Positions 22,444-30,839 of a stretch of 35,508 nt of DNA are shown piece by piece (the first letter of the stretch is position 1; every line of letters starts with the position of its first letter). Below the pieces are notes generated by a model. The model searched no databases. It was not told the origin of the DNA and worked only from the letters and a program-made list of their open reading frames with translations. Source of the DNA: a virus; IMG/VR virus record IMGVR_UViG_3300031565_000178, positions 1-35,508 of that record, one strand, 5' to 3'. The translations under genes and the position numbers were made by a program.

Positions 22444-23332
22444 CTCTGTCACCCCTAAAATGCCTCTCGAAGACTCGTTTGTGGTTATCGCAGAACGCCC
22501 GGATCGTCATGTCCTTGGTGATGGCCCGTAATTCCCGTTTATCATGTGTGCCCAGTTCGGTGATGCAGTGCAGTATGGTTCCACACATTTCGTCGAAGTC
22601 GCCACGTGGATACCGATAGATTCCATGTGTGTCCGGTAGTTCATCCATGATCCCCACACCAGACGGTATGACCACGGGAATCCCGCAACTCAATGCCTCT
22701 AATGGTCCACCGGGACCCGCGTCCACTAGGCTAGTACAGAGGAGGAGATCAAGCCTATGATAGAACTGACTTGGCAAGTCTTCCCATCTGTACCACTTGC
22801 TCTCAATTGGCCAGCCCTGGCCCGACGCCTTGATTCTGAAATGGCCGGTTGCGGCATATTTGTTGAGCTGGTACACTAAGAGTTCGCCCTTGCGCCCTCC
22901 AAGATTGACGAATCCATTGATGCCAACAACCGGCAACGTTTCTGGGTCATACTTCCTCGGACTCAGCGTGAAATGACTTACCTCAACACAATGCTGCACC
23001 AGTTCAGTCGGGCCATGCTGAACCAAATCATCATAGTACATTGGCGCGTTGCATATCCTGAGATCGTGGTGTTCTCTCGCTTCATCCCACCAGCTGCGCT
23101 TCGCCCCATATGGCTCCTTGTGTGTAAAGAAAGCCGCCGTGTCAGTCAAATCCCACGGTCCCCAATGCTTCCAGCCGTTCGTGAACGGCAAGAAATAGTT
23201 CACATCCGCTTGCGGATCAGGTTCCCGCCCCACGGTCCATCCCAAATTCTCATGCAAATACCGCGCGTGGCGGGGCAAGATACGCTCCGGCCCCTTTTTT
23301 CCGTATGCGGTGCAGATCACGTGGACGTTCAC
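22397..23332 (-). CDS. GT-B (GT4-like) glycosyltransferase, paralogue A
   Basis: GTG at 23332 overlaps the acetyltransferase stop as GTGA and matches the starts of the paralogues (V-x-V-x-x-x-x-A). The ~311-residue protein has GT4-type C-terminal motifs: GINGFVNLGGRKGELLV (about 137-153), FYHRLDLLLCTSLVD, then GGPLEALSCGIPVVIPSGVG. The usual E-x7-E is D204-x7-E212 here, a conservative change of the first catalytic-region acid. It would transfer a sugar from a nucleotide donor to an unknown acceptor. It closely resembles the proteins at 28772-29659 and 29656-30519, so the three arose by duplication. Confidence 0.82.
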   Translation of the reverse strand: MNVHVICTAYGKKGPERILPRHARYLHENLGWTVGREPDPQADVNYFLPFTNGWKHWGPWDLTDTAAFFTHKEPYGAKRSWWDEAREHHDLRICNAPMYYDDLVQHGPTELVQHCVEVSHFTLSPRKYDPETLPVVGINGFVNLGGRKGELLVYQLNKYAATGHFRIKASGQGWPIESKWYRWEDLPSQFYHRLDLLLCTSLVDAGPGGPLEALSCGIPVVIPSGVGIMDELPDTHGIYRYPRGDFDEMCGTILHCITELGTHDKRELRAITKDMTIRAFCDNHKRVFERHFRGDRDVAIQDGDIPGGEAE

Positions 23333-23814
23333 AGGAATTTCGCCAGGCTCACCATATCGCGGCTCTCGCCGTCCCAACGCTCTTCCTCCACGTATCGACC
23401 CTCTTCGGTGAAGCCATATGTATCCTTATAGATATGCAACATGGGCGCGTTGTCGCCATACACGCTCGCGTTCGTTTTGTGCAAACCAAGCACCTTCGCC
23501 TCCTCTAGTAGTTTGGCCACGATCTTCGTCCCGTAGCCCTGACCGCGATAGTCCGGCCCGACGCAGACCCCGAATCGGCACACATGACGTTTCCTGTCGG
23601 ACTCGTAGAGTTCAATGTGACCGTAGGCGGCGGCCCGCCCATAGTCCGTCCAGAGCCAACTGCGTAGCCATTTATCCAGGGCAATCTGCGGACCCGTCCG
23701 ATTCTCGAAGTACGTGAATTGGCGGTTGCCCTTCATCTCCGTTATCAGGCTTTGCAGAATCTTCGCCATGTACTCCGTTACCGGGGCGACGCTCATTCCC
23801 GATTGGTGTTTCAT
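23329..23814 (-). CDS. GNAT-family acetyltransferase
   Basis: The acetyl-CoA-binding motif is intact: VCVGPDYRGQGYGTKIVAKL (R-G-Q-G-Y-G at about residues 90-95), followed by the helical arm and NAPMLHIYKDTYGFTEEGRY, typical of GNAT motif B. It would acetylate an amine or, in this context, an amino sugar or other cluster product. The start is unclear: ATG 23814 (AAAGGGGGAAG in front) overlaps the methyltransferase by 143 nt. ATG 23769 and ATG 23733 are possible shorter starts with poor SD. Confidence 0.8.
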   Translation of the reverse strand: MKHQSGMSVAPVTEYMAKILQSLITEMKGNRQFTYFENRTGPQIALDKWLRSWLWTDYGRAAAYGHIELYESDRKRHVCRFGVCVGPDYRGQGYGTKIVAKLLEEAKVLGLHKTNASVYGDNAPMLHIYKDTYGFTEEGRYVEEERWDGESRDMVSLAKFL

Positions 23815-26050
23815 CTTCCCCCTTTGGTTTGCGAAACGCTATGGTCAGATGTTCCCTACTGATGAACTCCCACTTGGCTTTCGCCTGCCACTTGTCTACT
23901 TCCTGCCTCACTACTATGCGCGGACGCTTCTTGGGATTATGGCCATAGTCGTGAAAGACAATGATGCCGCCGTTGGCCATCCTGCGTGTGTACGCTGCTA
24001 TGTCCTTCGGGATTCCGCTTTTCTTGTGGTCGGCGTCAATGAACACGAAGGCGAAATCGCCATCCATCTCCAGCGGCGCGAGCCACGAATTGCCCTTGAT
24101 GAAGATAACATCCTTATCGTAACCTGCCGTCTTCAGGTTCTCCCTCATGAGTGGGCGGTCTATCGTGTCCACGGCGTAGCATTCGCCCTTGTCGAGTCTG
24201 GCGGGAAGCCATGCTATTAGACTGGCACCGTTTAGCACTCCCGCCTCGATTGCTGGCCCCAGTGGTGCCTGCATCGCGCAGTCATAGAGGAACCGAAGTT
24301 CGTTGGCCCTCAAACTCCCCGTTCCCTTGATCGACAAGCCCATCTCTACAGCCTTTTCCCTAGGCGTATCTTCCGGCCTCTGAAACGCTATGGCACTGTT
24401 GACCTTTCCCAGGGGAATCCACTGTGCCTTTTTCTGCCAGGCGTCCACGTACTCTATGACCACCCCCTTGGGGTCTTTCCTTTCATAGTCATGAAAGACG
24501 ATGATGCCTCCGGGCTTGATACGCTTTGTGAATGCCTCGATATCTTTAGGTATTCCATTCCTGGTGTGGTCCGCATCGATGAAAGCAAAGGCCAGCAATT
24601 CCTCTGTTACATATGGTGCCTCCCAGCTGACGCCCCTGATGGCCTTCGCATCGTAGTCATAGTGTTCGATGTTGGCGCGCAGATCGGGTTGGTTCTTGAT
24701 GTCTACGGCATAGCATTTGCCCCTACCCTCACGGGCCGCCGCCCAGCACACAAAGCTAGCCCCACACATGGCCCCCGCCTCTACCGCCATGCCGTCCGGT
24801 GCCTTTTCCGCCAAGTCATACAGGAATCCCATGGTTTCGGGATAGAGATTCACGCGCCCCTGTGCCGTGCGTCCCCGCTCTATGGCCGCTGTCCTGCGCG
24901 CTTCGCCCGATTCTGGCAACGGTTCCGCCGGGGGCCTAGGCGTCTTCCAACATCGGACCAGGACCTTCTTCCTGGCTTCGTCACGAAGGAATCCTAGCGT
25001 CTCAACACGCTGGAAGTCCTGTCGTAAAGCCTTCAGCTTTGAATCAGAGAAGTCTTCCAGCCATATCACCTCATCGCAGAGATCGGCAATCCATTTCTGG
25101 TAGCCACCCTTCACGTGGGGCAGTATGACCAACCCGAACACAACGTCGAAGGACTCAATTCCAGACAGCTTGGCAATTTGATGCTTTTGCTGTGGGAGTT
25201 CTAGTTCCAGGAAATCGAAGTTCCAGAATCCGAGCCAGTTGTTGATGTCATGCCACAGGCTGCAATGCTTGAAGTCTACACCCACGACCCGCTTCGCGCC
25301 GCGCCTGTACGCTTCGCGCATGTAACTACCGGTGTTGCACCCGAGGTCCAGAACGGTCTTGCCCCGGAAATCGATCTCGTCCAGCCGCATGTGATTCAAG
25401 CGATATACGCGGTTGCGCTGCCCAGGTACATTGAGTTCCGGAACAGCCTGGTAACTGACCAGGCTATCTTTGGGACCCCGCCGCCGGTGCATCAGTCTCT
25501 TTCCAAGCCGCTTTTCGTGGCTCTTGGGATCGGTGAAGTGGAACCGCCCCCAGTCCACAAACCATTTGCCGACCCACTTGAAATCGTAATCGAAGTAATC
25601 CTGGGCCTTGGCCAGTTTATCCTCGTATCCAGCAAGTCCGATCTCATACTTCTTGGCAATCCTCTTGGCCTTATCCAGGTCCGGCTTGCCATCTCCCACT
25701 GCATAATCGGTGACTTCCGCCAAGCGATCTCCCTCGCCCTGGTCATGTAGAAGAACCACCGCATAGACCCTTGGGGCGAGTCCCCGGATGGCGAAGTGAT
25801 TCTGCACCCTCACCGTTTCCGTCAGCAGCGTCCGGCCCCACTTAAAGCCTTCGGGATGGGCCTTCTGTCTTGCGGCCAACGGATGGAATATCTTGAGGCA
25901 CAGTCCGTCACGCCCGAACTCCTCTTTGAGCACTTCCGTCAGTTCGGGATTGTGGGCGATGTAGCAGTCCTTGCCGAAGTTCTTGTGTCCGGGTCTTGTT
26001 GGCTCCTGCTGTATCAAATCCGCCTCTACGCTCAATTCCTTATACTTCAT
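23672..26050 (-). CDS. kinase-like domain plus three tandem methyltransferase domains (792 aa)
   Basis: The ATG at 26050 is chosen because GAGGAG lies 6 nt upstream and the N-terminus then aligns with the paralogue at 21156-22235; GTG 26119 is an alternative. Domains: kinase-like (about 25-180: LCLKIF K53, FVDWG D166); class I methyltransferase with VLDLGCNTGS (233-242); then two TylF-type methyltransferases repeated at about 178 residues. These have AVEAGAMCGAS (422-432) with FIDADH (490-495), and AIEAGVLNGAS (600-610) with FIDADH (670-675), each followed by IPKDI and GGIIVFHDY. TylF-type enzymes O-methylate sugar hydroxyls with a divalent metal. The last ~50 residues overlap the acetyltransferase gene and look unnatural. 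Confidence 0.85.
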   Translation of the reverse strand: MKYKELSVEADLIQQEPTRPGHKNFGKDCYIAHNPELTEVLKEEFGRDGLCLKIFHPLAARQKAHPEGFKWGRTLLTETVRVQNHFAIRGLAPRVYAVVLLHDQGEGDRLAEVTDYAVGDGKPDLDKAKRIAKKYEIGLAGYEDKLAKAQDYFDYDFKWVGKWFVDWGRFHFTDPKSHEKRLGKRLMHRRRGPKDSLVSYQAVPELNVPGQRNRVYRLNHMRLDEIDFRGKTVLDLGCNTGSYMREAYRRGAKRVVGVDFKHCSLWHDINNWLGFWNFDFLELELPQQKHQIAKLSGIESFDVVFGLVILPHVKGGYQKWIADLCDEVIWLEDFSDSKLKALRQDFQRVETLGFLRDEARKKVLVRCWKTPRPPAEPLPESGEARRTAAIERGRTAQGRVNLYPETMGFLYDLAEKAPDGMAVEAGAMCGASFVCWAAAREGRGKCYAVDIKNQPDLRANIEHYDYDAKAIRGVSWEAPYVTEELLAFAFIDADHTRNGIPKDIEAFTKRIKPGGIIVFHDYERKDPKGVVIEYVDAWQKKAQWIPLGKVNSAIAFQRPEDTPREKAVEMGLSIKGTGSLRANELRFLYDCAMQAPLGPAIEAGVLNGASLIAWLPARLDKGECYAVDTIDRPLMRENLKTAGYDKDVIFIKGNSWLAPLEMDGDFAFVFIDADHKKSGIPKDIAAYTRRMANGGIIVFHDYGHNPKKRPRIVVRQEVDKWQAKAKWEFISREHLTIAFRKPKGEDETPIGNERRPGNGVHGEDSAKPDNGDEGQPPIHVLRESDGSADCPG

Positions 26051-26134
26051 TTGTTTCTCCTCGATGGACTGGACGTGTTGCAATTCTCCCAGAAATACCA
26101 CGCGATTCTTGGTCTTCACGTCAGGAATCCTTCC

Positions 26135-26341
26135 CTATTCATGGCAGCTGACAAGTAATTCCGGTTTTTCATCTGGATAGAATAATCCCATCTCAATGGC
26201 CTTTTCCCACGACACGGTTCCGGCTGGTTTCCCCGTCTTCTCATGTCCTAAATGCACCAGCCATTGATCCCCCTGATAGATGTAGATCGTGATATACTTG
26301 CCGTCTTTTGATTCACGCGATAGTGGATGTTCTCGCGTCAT
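26135..26341 (-). CDS. small hypothetical protein (68 aa)
   Basis: The ATG at 26341 overlaps the upstream fusion gene as ATGA. A compact beta-rich sequence (KYITIYIYQGDQWLVHLGHE) is followed by EKAIEMGLFYPDE. The AIEMGL stretch resembles VEMGLS in the linker between the tandem methyltransferase domains next door, which may hint at a shared donor module. No family is recognised. Confidence 0.65.
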   Translation of the reverse strand: MTREHPLSRESKDGKYITIYIYQGDQWLVHLGHEKTGKPAGTVSWEKAIEMGLFYPDEKPELLVSCHE

Positions 26342-27420
26342 GTCAGCAGTCCCTCCTTCGACAATCGCTTGGCCATTAGCGCCGCGCAGCCCAGGGCGTT
26401 GAGCTTGTCCCCGTCGATCACCGTGTCGTATTCGCCCTTTTGGGGCGGATCAAAGATAGGTGTCTTCTCTTCGCCTTCCTTGTGCTTCAGGTACACGCGG
26501 TAGGGATCACCCAATATCTCCATGATGCGGTCGCGCCGCTTCTGCGGCGAGGCTATCATGCTCACCACTACCCGATGACCCTGGTTTGCCAATGCCTTTG
26601 CAGTCAGCGCGACCTCTATGGCGAAATCCCTGTGTGTCGATTCCCTACGTTCGTCCTTGAACCAGTCGACCCCGAACTCCGCCGTCTTCTCCAAATTGAG
26701 TTTGGCGTAGGTGTACTGCCAGACGCCAAACCAGAAGTCGTGATCGTCAACCACGACAATGCTGGGGAATAGCGTCTGCAGATACCGACACATGGTGCTC
26801 TTGCCCGCGTTCGACCTGCCGTTGATCCAGATTATGCGTCTCGGTTCTACGACCCTGGCCCCCTCAACCATCGCTTCCTCCCATTGCTTGAAACTGCATA
26901 TCTTGCGCAGGCTCGCGGCGATCGCCACCTGGGTACTGTCCGTCCAGTTTATCTCGATTATCTGCCATTTGAACGGCGTGTAGTAGTCGCACTCCCGCCC
27001 GCGCCTGGTGGCCGGATCGAAGAAATGGAACACCTTGGGGTGCCAGCCGCGCGTGATGTGGGTCGGGTCGGTATAGGCCCGCGCCGCCTTGTAATATGGC
27101 ACCTTGAGATGGACTTTGCCGCCCGGTCGGAGAATCCGCCATATCTCGTCCATGCTCTCCAGGAGCGTTAGGTGCAAATGTTCTAGCACGGCCCAGGCGT
27201 TCACCCGCGAGAACGTGTTAGACGGCCACGGCCAGGGTCTTTGATTCAAGTCCCAGGCCACGTCTATCTCGGGGCGGTGCTTGTCCAGGCTGTGGTTAAT
27301 CCACAACGGGAATACCCGGTTCCCCGCCCCCAGGTTCAGACGTTTGGTGTGCGCCGGGGGCCTGACATCCCACGGGTCGAGGCCCAGACGTTCCCAGAGG
27401 CTCTTCTTGTCCTCGGTCAC
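26338..27420 (-). CDS. methyltransferase fused to APS-kinase-like P-loop kinase
   Basis: Residues about 25-150 are a class I methyltransferase: RLNLGAGN (27-34), DVAWDLNQRPWPW, AWAVLEHL and IWRILRPGGKVHLKVPYY. Residues about 195-350 are a P-loop kinase: IIWINGRSNAGKST (Walker A, G201-T209), VVVDDHDFW, RDFAIEVALTAKALANQGHRV, and IDGDKLNALGCAAL. Helix order resembles adenylylsulfate (APS) kinase, but some D/R contacts of the classical enzyme are not visible. The kinase may phosphorylate a sugar or nucleotide rather than APS. GTG 27420 overlaps the upstream TAG by one nt. Such a fusion is unfamiliar to me. Confidence 0.82.
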   Translation of the reverse strand: MTEDKKSLWERLGLDPWDVRPPAHTKRLNLGAGNRVFPLWINHSLDKHRPEIDVAWDLNQRPWPWPSNTFSRVNAWAVLEHLHLTLLESMDEIWRILRPGGKVHLKVPYYKAARAYTDPTHITRGWHPKVFHFFDPATRRGRECDYYTPFKWQIIEINWTDSTQVAIAASLRKICSFKQWEEAMVEGARVVEPRRIIWINGRSNAGKSTMCRYLQTLFPSIVVVDDHDFWFGVWQYTYAKLNLEKTAEFGVDWFKDERRESTHRDFAIEVALTAKALANQGHRVVVSMIASPQKRRDRIMEILGDPYRVYLKHKEGEEKTPIFDPPQKGEYDTVIDGDKLNALGCAALMAKRLSKEGLLT

Positions 27421-27956
27421 TATAGATTCTCTCTCGGATACCCGTGAGGCGAATCATGCCCATGGCAGCCGATGTAGAAGTCCAGGGTCGCGAGATTCGT
27501 GGCGTTCCATCCCTGCGCCCACACCTTGTATTGCCGCGCCGGAACGTTGCCTATCCTGATCTGGATGGGCGCCCCGGCGGTCGCGTGCGGATTATCTACT
27601 GAGGCAATCACCATGATCTCGCTCCATCTATGCCCGTACACGGCCTCCTTCAGCGACTGGTATCCGAATATGAATCTCGGCATCCATGCCGTCGTGGTGC
27701 TCTGCTCCGCGACCATCACCCGGTGTAGATGATAGGTGCTCGTTCCCTTTGGCCCCGGATCGTCACGAGACCCTATGACCTGAATGACCGGGCCCCAGGC
27801 GTTGTTTCCGCTGACCACCCGGAAGGGATTGGTGACACCCTTGACTATGGCGTTCTTTTCGGTCGGCACCGCCGCCGACCCCCACCAGCGCTCGCGCGTT
27901 TCCAGTTCCCCCAAAACCTCCAGGACGTCATCCCGTATCTCAGTTAATATGTCCAT
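27420..27956 (-). CDS. hypothetical protein, possibly virion-associated (178 aa)
   Basis: ATG at 27956 with AAGGA 7 nt away. A helical N-terminus (ILTEIRDDVLEVLGELETRE) leads into a beta-rich domain with NPFRVVSGNNAWGPVIQVIG, APIQIRIGNVPARQYKVWAQ and a C-terminal LATLDFYIGCHGHD. The look is of a phage structural or fibre-anchoring protein rather than an enzyme. It is the only clearly non-enzymatic medium-sized gene within the sugar block, so it might be the glycan acceptor or a decoration protein; that is speculation. Confidence 0.6.
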   Translation of the reverse strand: MDILTEIRDDVLEVLGELETRERWWGSAAVPTEKNAIVKGVTNPFRVVSGNNAWGPVIQVIGSRDDPGPKGTSTYHLHRVMVAEQSTTTAWMPRFIFGYQSLKEAVYGHRWSEIMVIASVDNPHATAGAPIQIRIGNVPARQYKVWAQGWNATNLATLDFYIGCHGHDSPHGYPRENL

Positions 27957-27959
27957 GTC

Positions 27960-28775
27960 TCATTCCTTCTCCCGGAACTGCGCGCTCATCTCTCGCCACA
28001 GTTTCCGCCCCTGGTGCTTGACTACCCACGCCCTCGCGGCGGTGGCGAAGTGGTATATCCCCACGCTTCTTTTGTAGTCCCGTTTGTGAACGAAGGTGTT
28101 CCATTCGGTGCCGAACGTCCACATCCTCACCGGACATTTCCAAAGCGCCCGCATCATCGCCTGCTGGTCAGTATGCTTGAATCGCCGCCATTCCGTGTGA
28201 AAGGTTTTCAGAAGCGTTTCGGTTGCCTCGCATCGCCGCCAGGCCCACACCCCGCCTGCTATCTGGAGCCACCTGTCGCCGCCCAGGGCCTTGTTGGTGA
28301 ACAGGTTCTCAGCCTCGTATTTCCTCCTCTGCGCATGGTGCACCAGCGCCGCGTCGGGCGGACTCAGTGTCACCACCATCTCCCAGCCATCGCTGAGTAT
28401 GTTGAAGAAGGCGTCGAGTTTCGTCTTGACAAGCATGTCCACGTCCATGTAGAGCACGAGTTCCCACTCCGCGGGCGCAAGACTCCATATCTTCGTCTTC
28501 TGGTAGCGCGCCCTCCTGTCCCTCATGGCCGACGGGATGACTATGTCATCTGCCAGCAACCGCTTCTTGAATCCCTCTGGCACCGGCGTCGGCGACCACC
28601 TGGGCAGCGGATCCGCCGGCTTGCGGTAGTCCTTCTCGAATCCCTCACACACCAGGCATATCGGGATGCCGGGAGAATACTTGTGGATCGACGCTATCAG
28701 GTGGTATGCGCAGTCGTGCGCGTGCCTGCCGTAGGCGACGAGATAGATTCCTGCCTTTCCTGTCCAGTCGGTCAC
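27960..28775 (-). CDS. GT-A-like glycosyltransferase with DVD motif, long form
   Basis: GTG at 28775 overlaps the upstream GT stop as GTGA. The 271-residue protein starts GIYLVAYGRHAHDCAYHLIA, has LVLYMDVDMLV with a D111-x-D113 metal-binding motif, then LQIAGGVWAWRRCEATETLL and TDQQAMMRALWKCPVRMW. It ends with GIYHFATAARAW. This order (DxD, acceptor loop, D-Q, late His) is that of GT8-like retaining enzymes. It is related to the shorter proteins at 30839-31450 and 31573-32214. Donor and acceptor unknown. Confidence 0.8.
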   Translation of the reverse strand: MTDWTGKAGIYLVAYGRHAHDCAYHLIASIHKYSPGIPICLVCEGFEKDYRKPADPLPRWSPTPVPEGFKKRLLADDIVIPSAMRDRRARYQKTKIWSLAPAEWELVLYMDVDMLVKTKLDAFFNILSDGWEMVVTLSPPDAALVHHAQRRKYEAENLFTNKALGGDRWLQIAGGVWAWRRCEATETLLKTFHTEWRRFKHTDQQAMMRALWKCPVRMWTFGTEWNTFVHKRDYKRSVGIYHFATAARAWVVKHQGRKLWREMSAQFREKE

Positions 28776-29659
28776 GCCATGCCCCCAATGAGATTGTGCA
28801 GCGCATCATTCCATCCTCGCCACCAGCGTTCCGGTGTATATCCTTCGACGATTGCCCTCAGACTGGTCATTTGACTAGCAATCTGGGTCTTGTTTTCAAT
28901 CGCTGTCTGCAAGGCTTTCACCATTTCGTCATAGTCGCCCCTCTTGTAGTGATAAATGCCGGGCATGTTTGGCAATTCATCAAGAGCGCCTACCCCCCAA
29001 GGAATGACTACCGGCCTGCCAGAAGCTAATGCCTCCAGAACTGTCACCGGCCCGCCCTCGATCAGACTGGTGCAAAGGAAAACATCTAACCGGTGATAGA
29101 ATCTGGGCAACTCAGGCCATTCGTACCATTTCGTTGGAACGGGCCAGCCCTTGCCCGACCCGATGATCTTCCATCGGTCACCGTATTCTTTGGCCAATCG
29201 CGCCACAAGCATCTCGCCCTTGCGACCGCCTGGATAGATTCTGCCCGAAAGGCCAATGACGGGCTTCTTGTGCTTCTCGAAAGGCCAGAATGTGAAATGA
29301 TCCAGTTCTACCGGATGCGGGATATGCGCCGTCGATCCGCACAGCCTGAGTTCCCTGGCGTACATCGCGCTCGGCGTCACCCGCAAGTCTAAACCCCGAC
29401 TTGCCGCTTCCCAGCGCCTGCGCTTCGCGCCATGCTCTGTTGGCCAGATTTCCTTGTGTGTGAACCATCCCGCCGTCGGCGTGCGATTCCATTTCGAGAA
29501 CCGCCACTGGTCGTAGGGCATGAACACGTTCACAAGTGCCCGCGGATTCGGCTTCGTGGCAATACGCCAGCCGTTGCCATCTTCCAGGTGACGGGCCAGC
29601 CGCGCTATGATGGCGCTGCTGTCCTTGGCATAGTTTGGGGTGACGATGCAGACTTTCAT
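28772..29659 (-). CDS. GT-B (GT4-like) glycosyltransferase, paralogue B
   Basis: I start at ATG 29659, which overlaps the upstream stop as ATGA and gives MKVCIVTPNYAKD, matching the paralogue starts; the frame extends to 29686 only as a shadow. 295 residues. Motifs: VIGLSGRIYPGGRKGEMLV (134-152), then the E201-x7-E209 of SLIEGGPVTVLEALASGRPV. The protein retains the full GT4 catalytic signature. A DELP segment and an aromatic tail follow. Donor sugar unknown. Confidence 0.85.
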   Translation of the reverse strand: MKVCIVTPNYAKDSSAIIARLARHLEDGNGWRIATKPNPRALVNVFMPYDQWRFSKWNRTPTAGWFTHKEIWPTEHGAKRRRWEAASRGLDLRVTPSAMYARELRLCGSTAHIPHPVELDHFTFWPFEKHKKPVIGLSGRIYPGGRKGEMLVARLAKEYGDRWKIIGSGKGWPVPTKWYEWPELPRFYHRLDVFLCTSLIEGGPVTVLEALASGRPVVIPWGVGALDELPNMPGIYHYKRGDYDEMVKALQTAIENKTQIASQMTSLRAIVEGYTPERWWRGWNDALHNLIGGMA

Positions 29660-30519
29660 GGTATCTGCCCCAGCGCTTCCTTCCATTCCCTGGCGTAGCG
29701 TTCCGGAGTCCTATCCACGACATATCCACGCAGTTGTTCCAGCGGGGTCTTGTCCTTCACCGCCCGCTCCAAGGCTGTCACCATCTGTCCATAATCCCCC
29801 GCCTCGTAGCGGTAAATTCCATCATCGTCGGGCAGTTCGTCAATGAATCCCACGCCATTAGGCACGACTATCGGTCTACCACAAGCCAACGCCTCTAGGA
29901 CGGTGACGGGTCCCCCCTCGATGAGGGAGGTGCATAGGAACACGTTGAGCATCCGGTAGTAGTCCGGCATTTCCTTCCAGCGATAATGTTTTGTCCTGAT
30001 GGGCCAGTCCTTTGCGGTCTGTATCTTGCCGGAACCGACGAACTTCCATTCCTTGCTGTGATCTTGCGCCAGTTGCCGGACCAGATGTTCGCCCTTCCTG
30101 CCGCCCCGATACACGTCGCCGCTGACTCCTATCACGGGTTTTTCGTGTTGAACTTTCCCTTTTGGTCGAAATCTGTCCAGTTCGACCGGTGGCGTCACGT
30201 TCACGGTCACGCCATGTTTCCTGAGCATCCTGGCGTACTGCTTCGCCATGGTCACGCGCAGATCCGTGTTTGCGGCGAGATGATTCCAGTGCTTGCGTTT
30301 GTACTTGTCGTTCGTGTCGTAGTGCGTGAAGAAGGCCGCGGTTTTGCCCCCCGTCCATTTCGAGAATCGCCATTTCAGGTAGGGAAAGAATATGTTAACG
30401 TGCGCACGCGGGTCCGGCCTCGTGCCGATTCCCCAACCGTTGTACTTCGCCAGATGGCAGGCCAGACGCGCCAGTATCCAGCTAGTCTTGTACTCGAAGA
30501 CGACGAGATGGACTTTCAC
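29656..30519 (-). CDS. GT-B (GT4-like) glycosyltransferase, paralogue C
   Basis: GTG at 30519 overlaps the upstream stop as GTGA. The 287-residue protein has an N-terminal MKVHLVVFEYKTSWILARLA and a middle VIGVSGDVYRGGRKGEHLV (129-147). Its signature SLIEGGPVTVLEALACGRPI (E201-x7-E209) matches the next gene almost exactly. The tandem arrangement with 28772-29659 suggests recent duplication and possible specialisation for different donors or acceptors. Confidence 0.85.
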   Translation of the reverse strand: MKVHLVVFEYKTSWILARLACHLAKYNGWGIGTRPDPRAHVNIFFPYLKWRFSKWTGGKTAAFFTHYDTNDKYKRKHWNHLAANTDLRVTMAKQYARMLRKHGVTVNVTPPVELDRFRPKGKVQHEKPVIGVSGDVYRGGRKGEHLVRQLAQDHSKEWKFVGSGKIQTAKDWPIRTKHYRWKEMPDYYRMLNVFLCTSLIEGGPVTVLEALACGRPIVVPNGVGFIDELPDDDGIYRYEAGDYGQMVTALERAVKDKTPLEQLRGYVVDRTPERYAREWKEALGQIP

Positions 30520-30839
30520 TTGACGCGTTCCCCATCATATGGGGGCAAGCCCAAGTATCCCTTGCAGCAATCCTTACAGATTTGACCGGATGGCAAAGAC
30601 AAGGCTATCTGACCGAACGTATCGTGAATTATAGCGAAACCGTTGCCGCATAGTCCCGTCCACGTTCTGCCCTTGTAGTGAATTGAGGCGAATGTGCCGT
30701 CGTGATCATCCCATGAATAGTTATGAATGCCTATCTGGGGCTCATCGTCTATCTCGGCTTCCGGCACGCCCAGATGTCGCAACAGTGCCCGTTTGCCAGC
30801 CAAGTTATCGAACAGGAATGTGTGCGTGCGTGTATCCAT
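30516..30839 (-). CDS. small Cys-containing hypothetical protein (107 aa)
   Basis: The ATG at 30839 is preceded by AAAGGAGGAGATA and overlaps the upstream stop; the longer frame to 30986 is a shadow of the glycosyltransferase. N-terminal helix (LFDNLAGKRALLRHLGVPEAE), a central beta stretch (YSWDDHDGTFASIHYKGRTW) and a C-terminal SGQICKDCCKGYLGLPPYDG. The C-x2-CC could bind metal. Family unknown. Confidence 0.65.
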   Translation of the reverse strand: MDTRTHTFLFDNLAGKRALLRHLGVPEAEIDDEPQIGIHNYSWDDHDGTFASIHYKGRTWTGLCGNGFAIIHDTFGQIALSLPSGQICKDCCKGYLGLPPYDGERVK

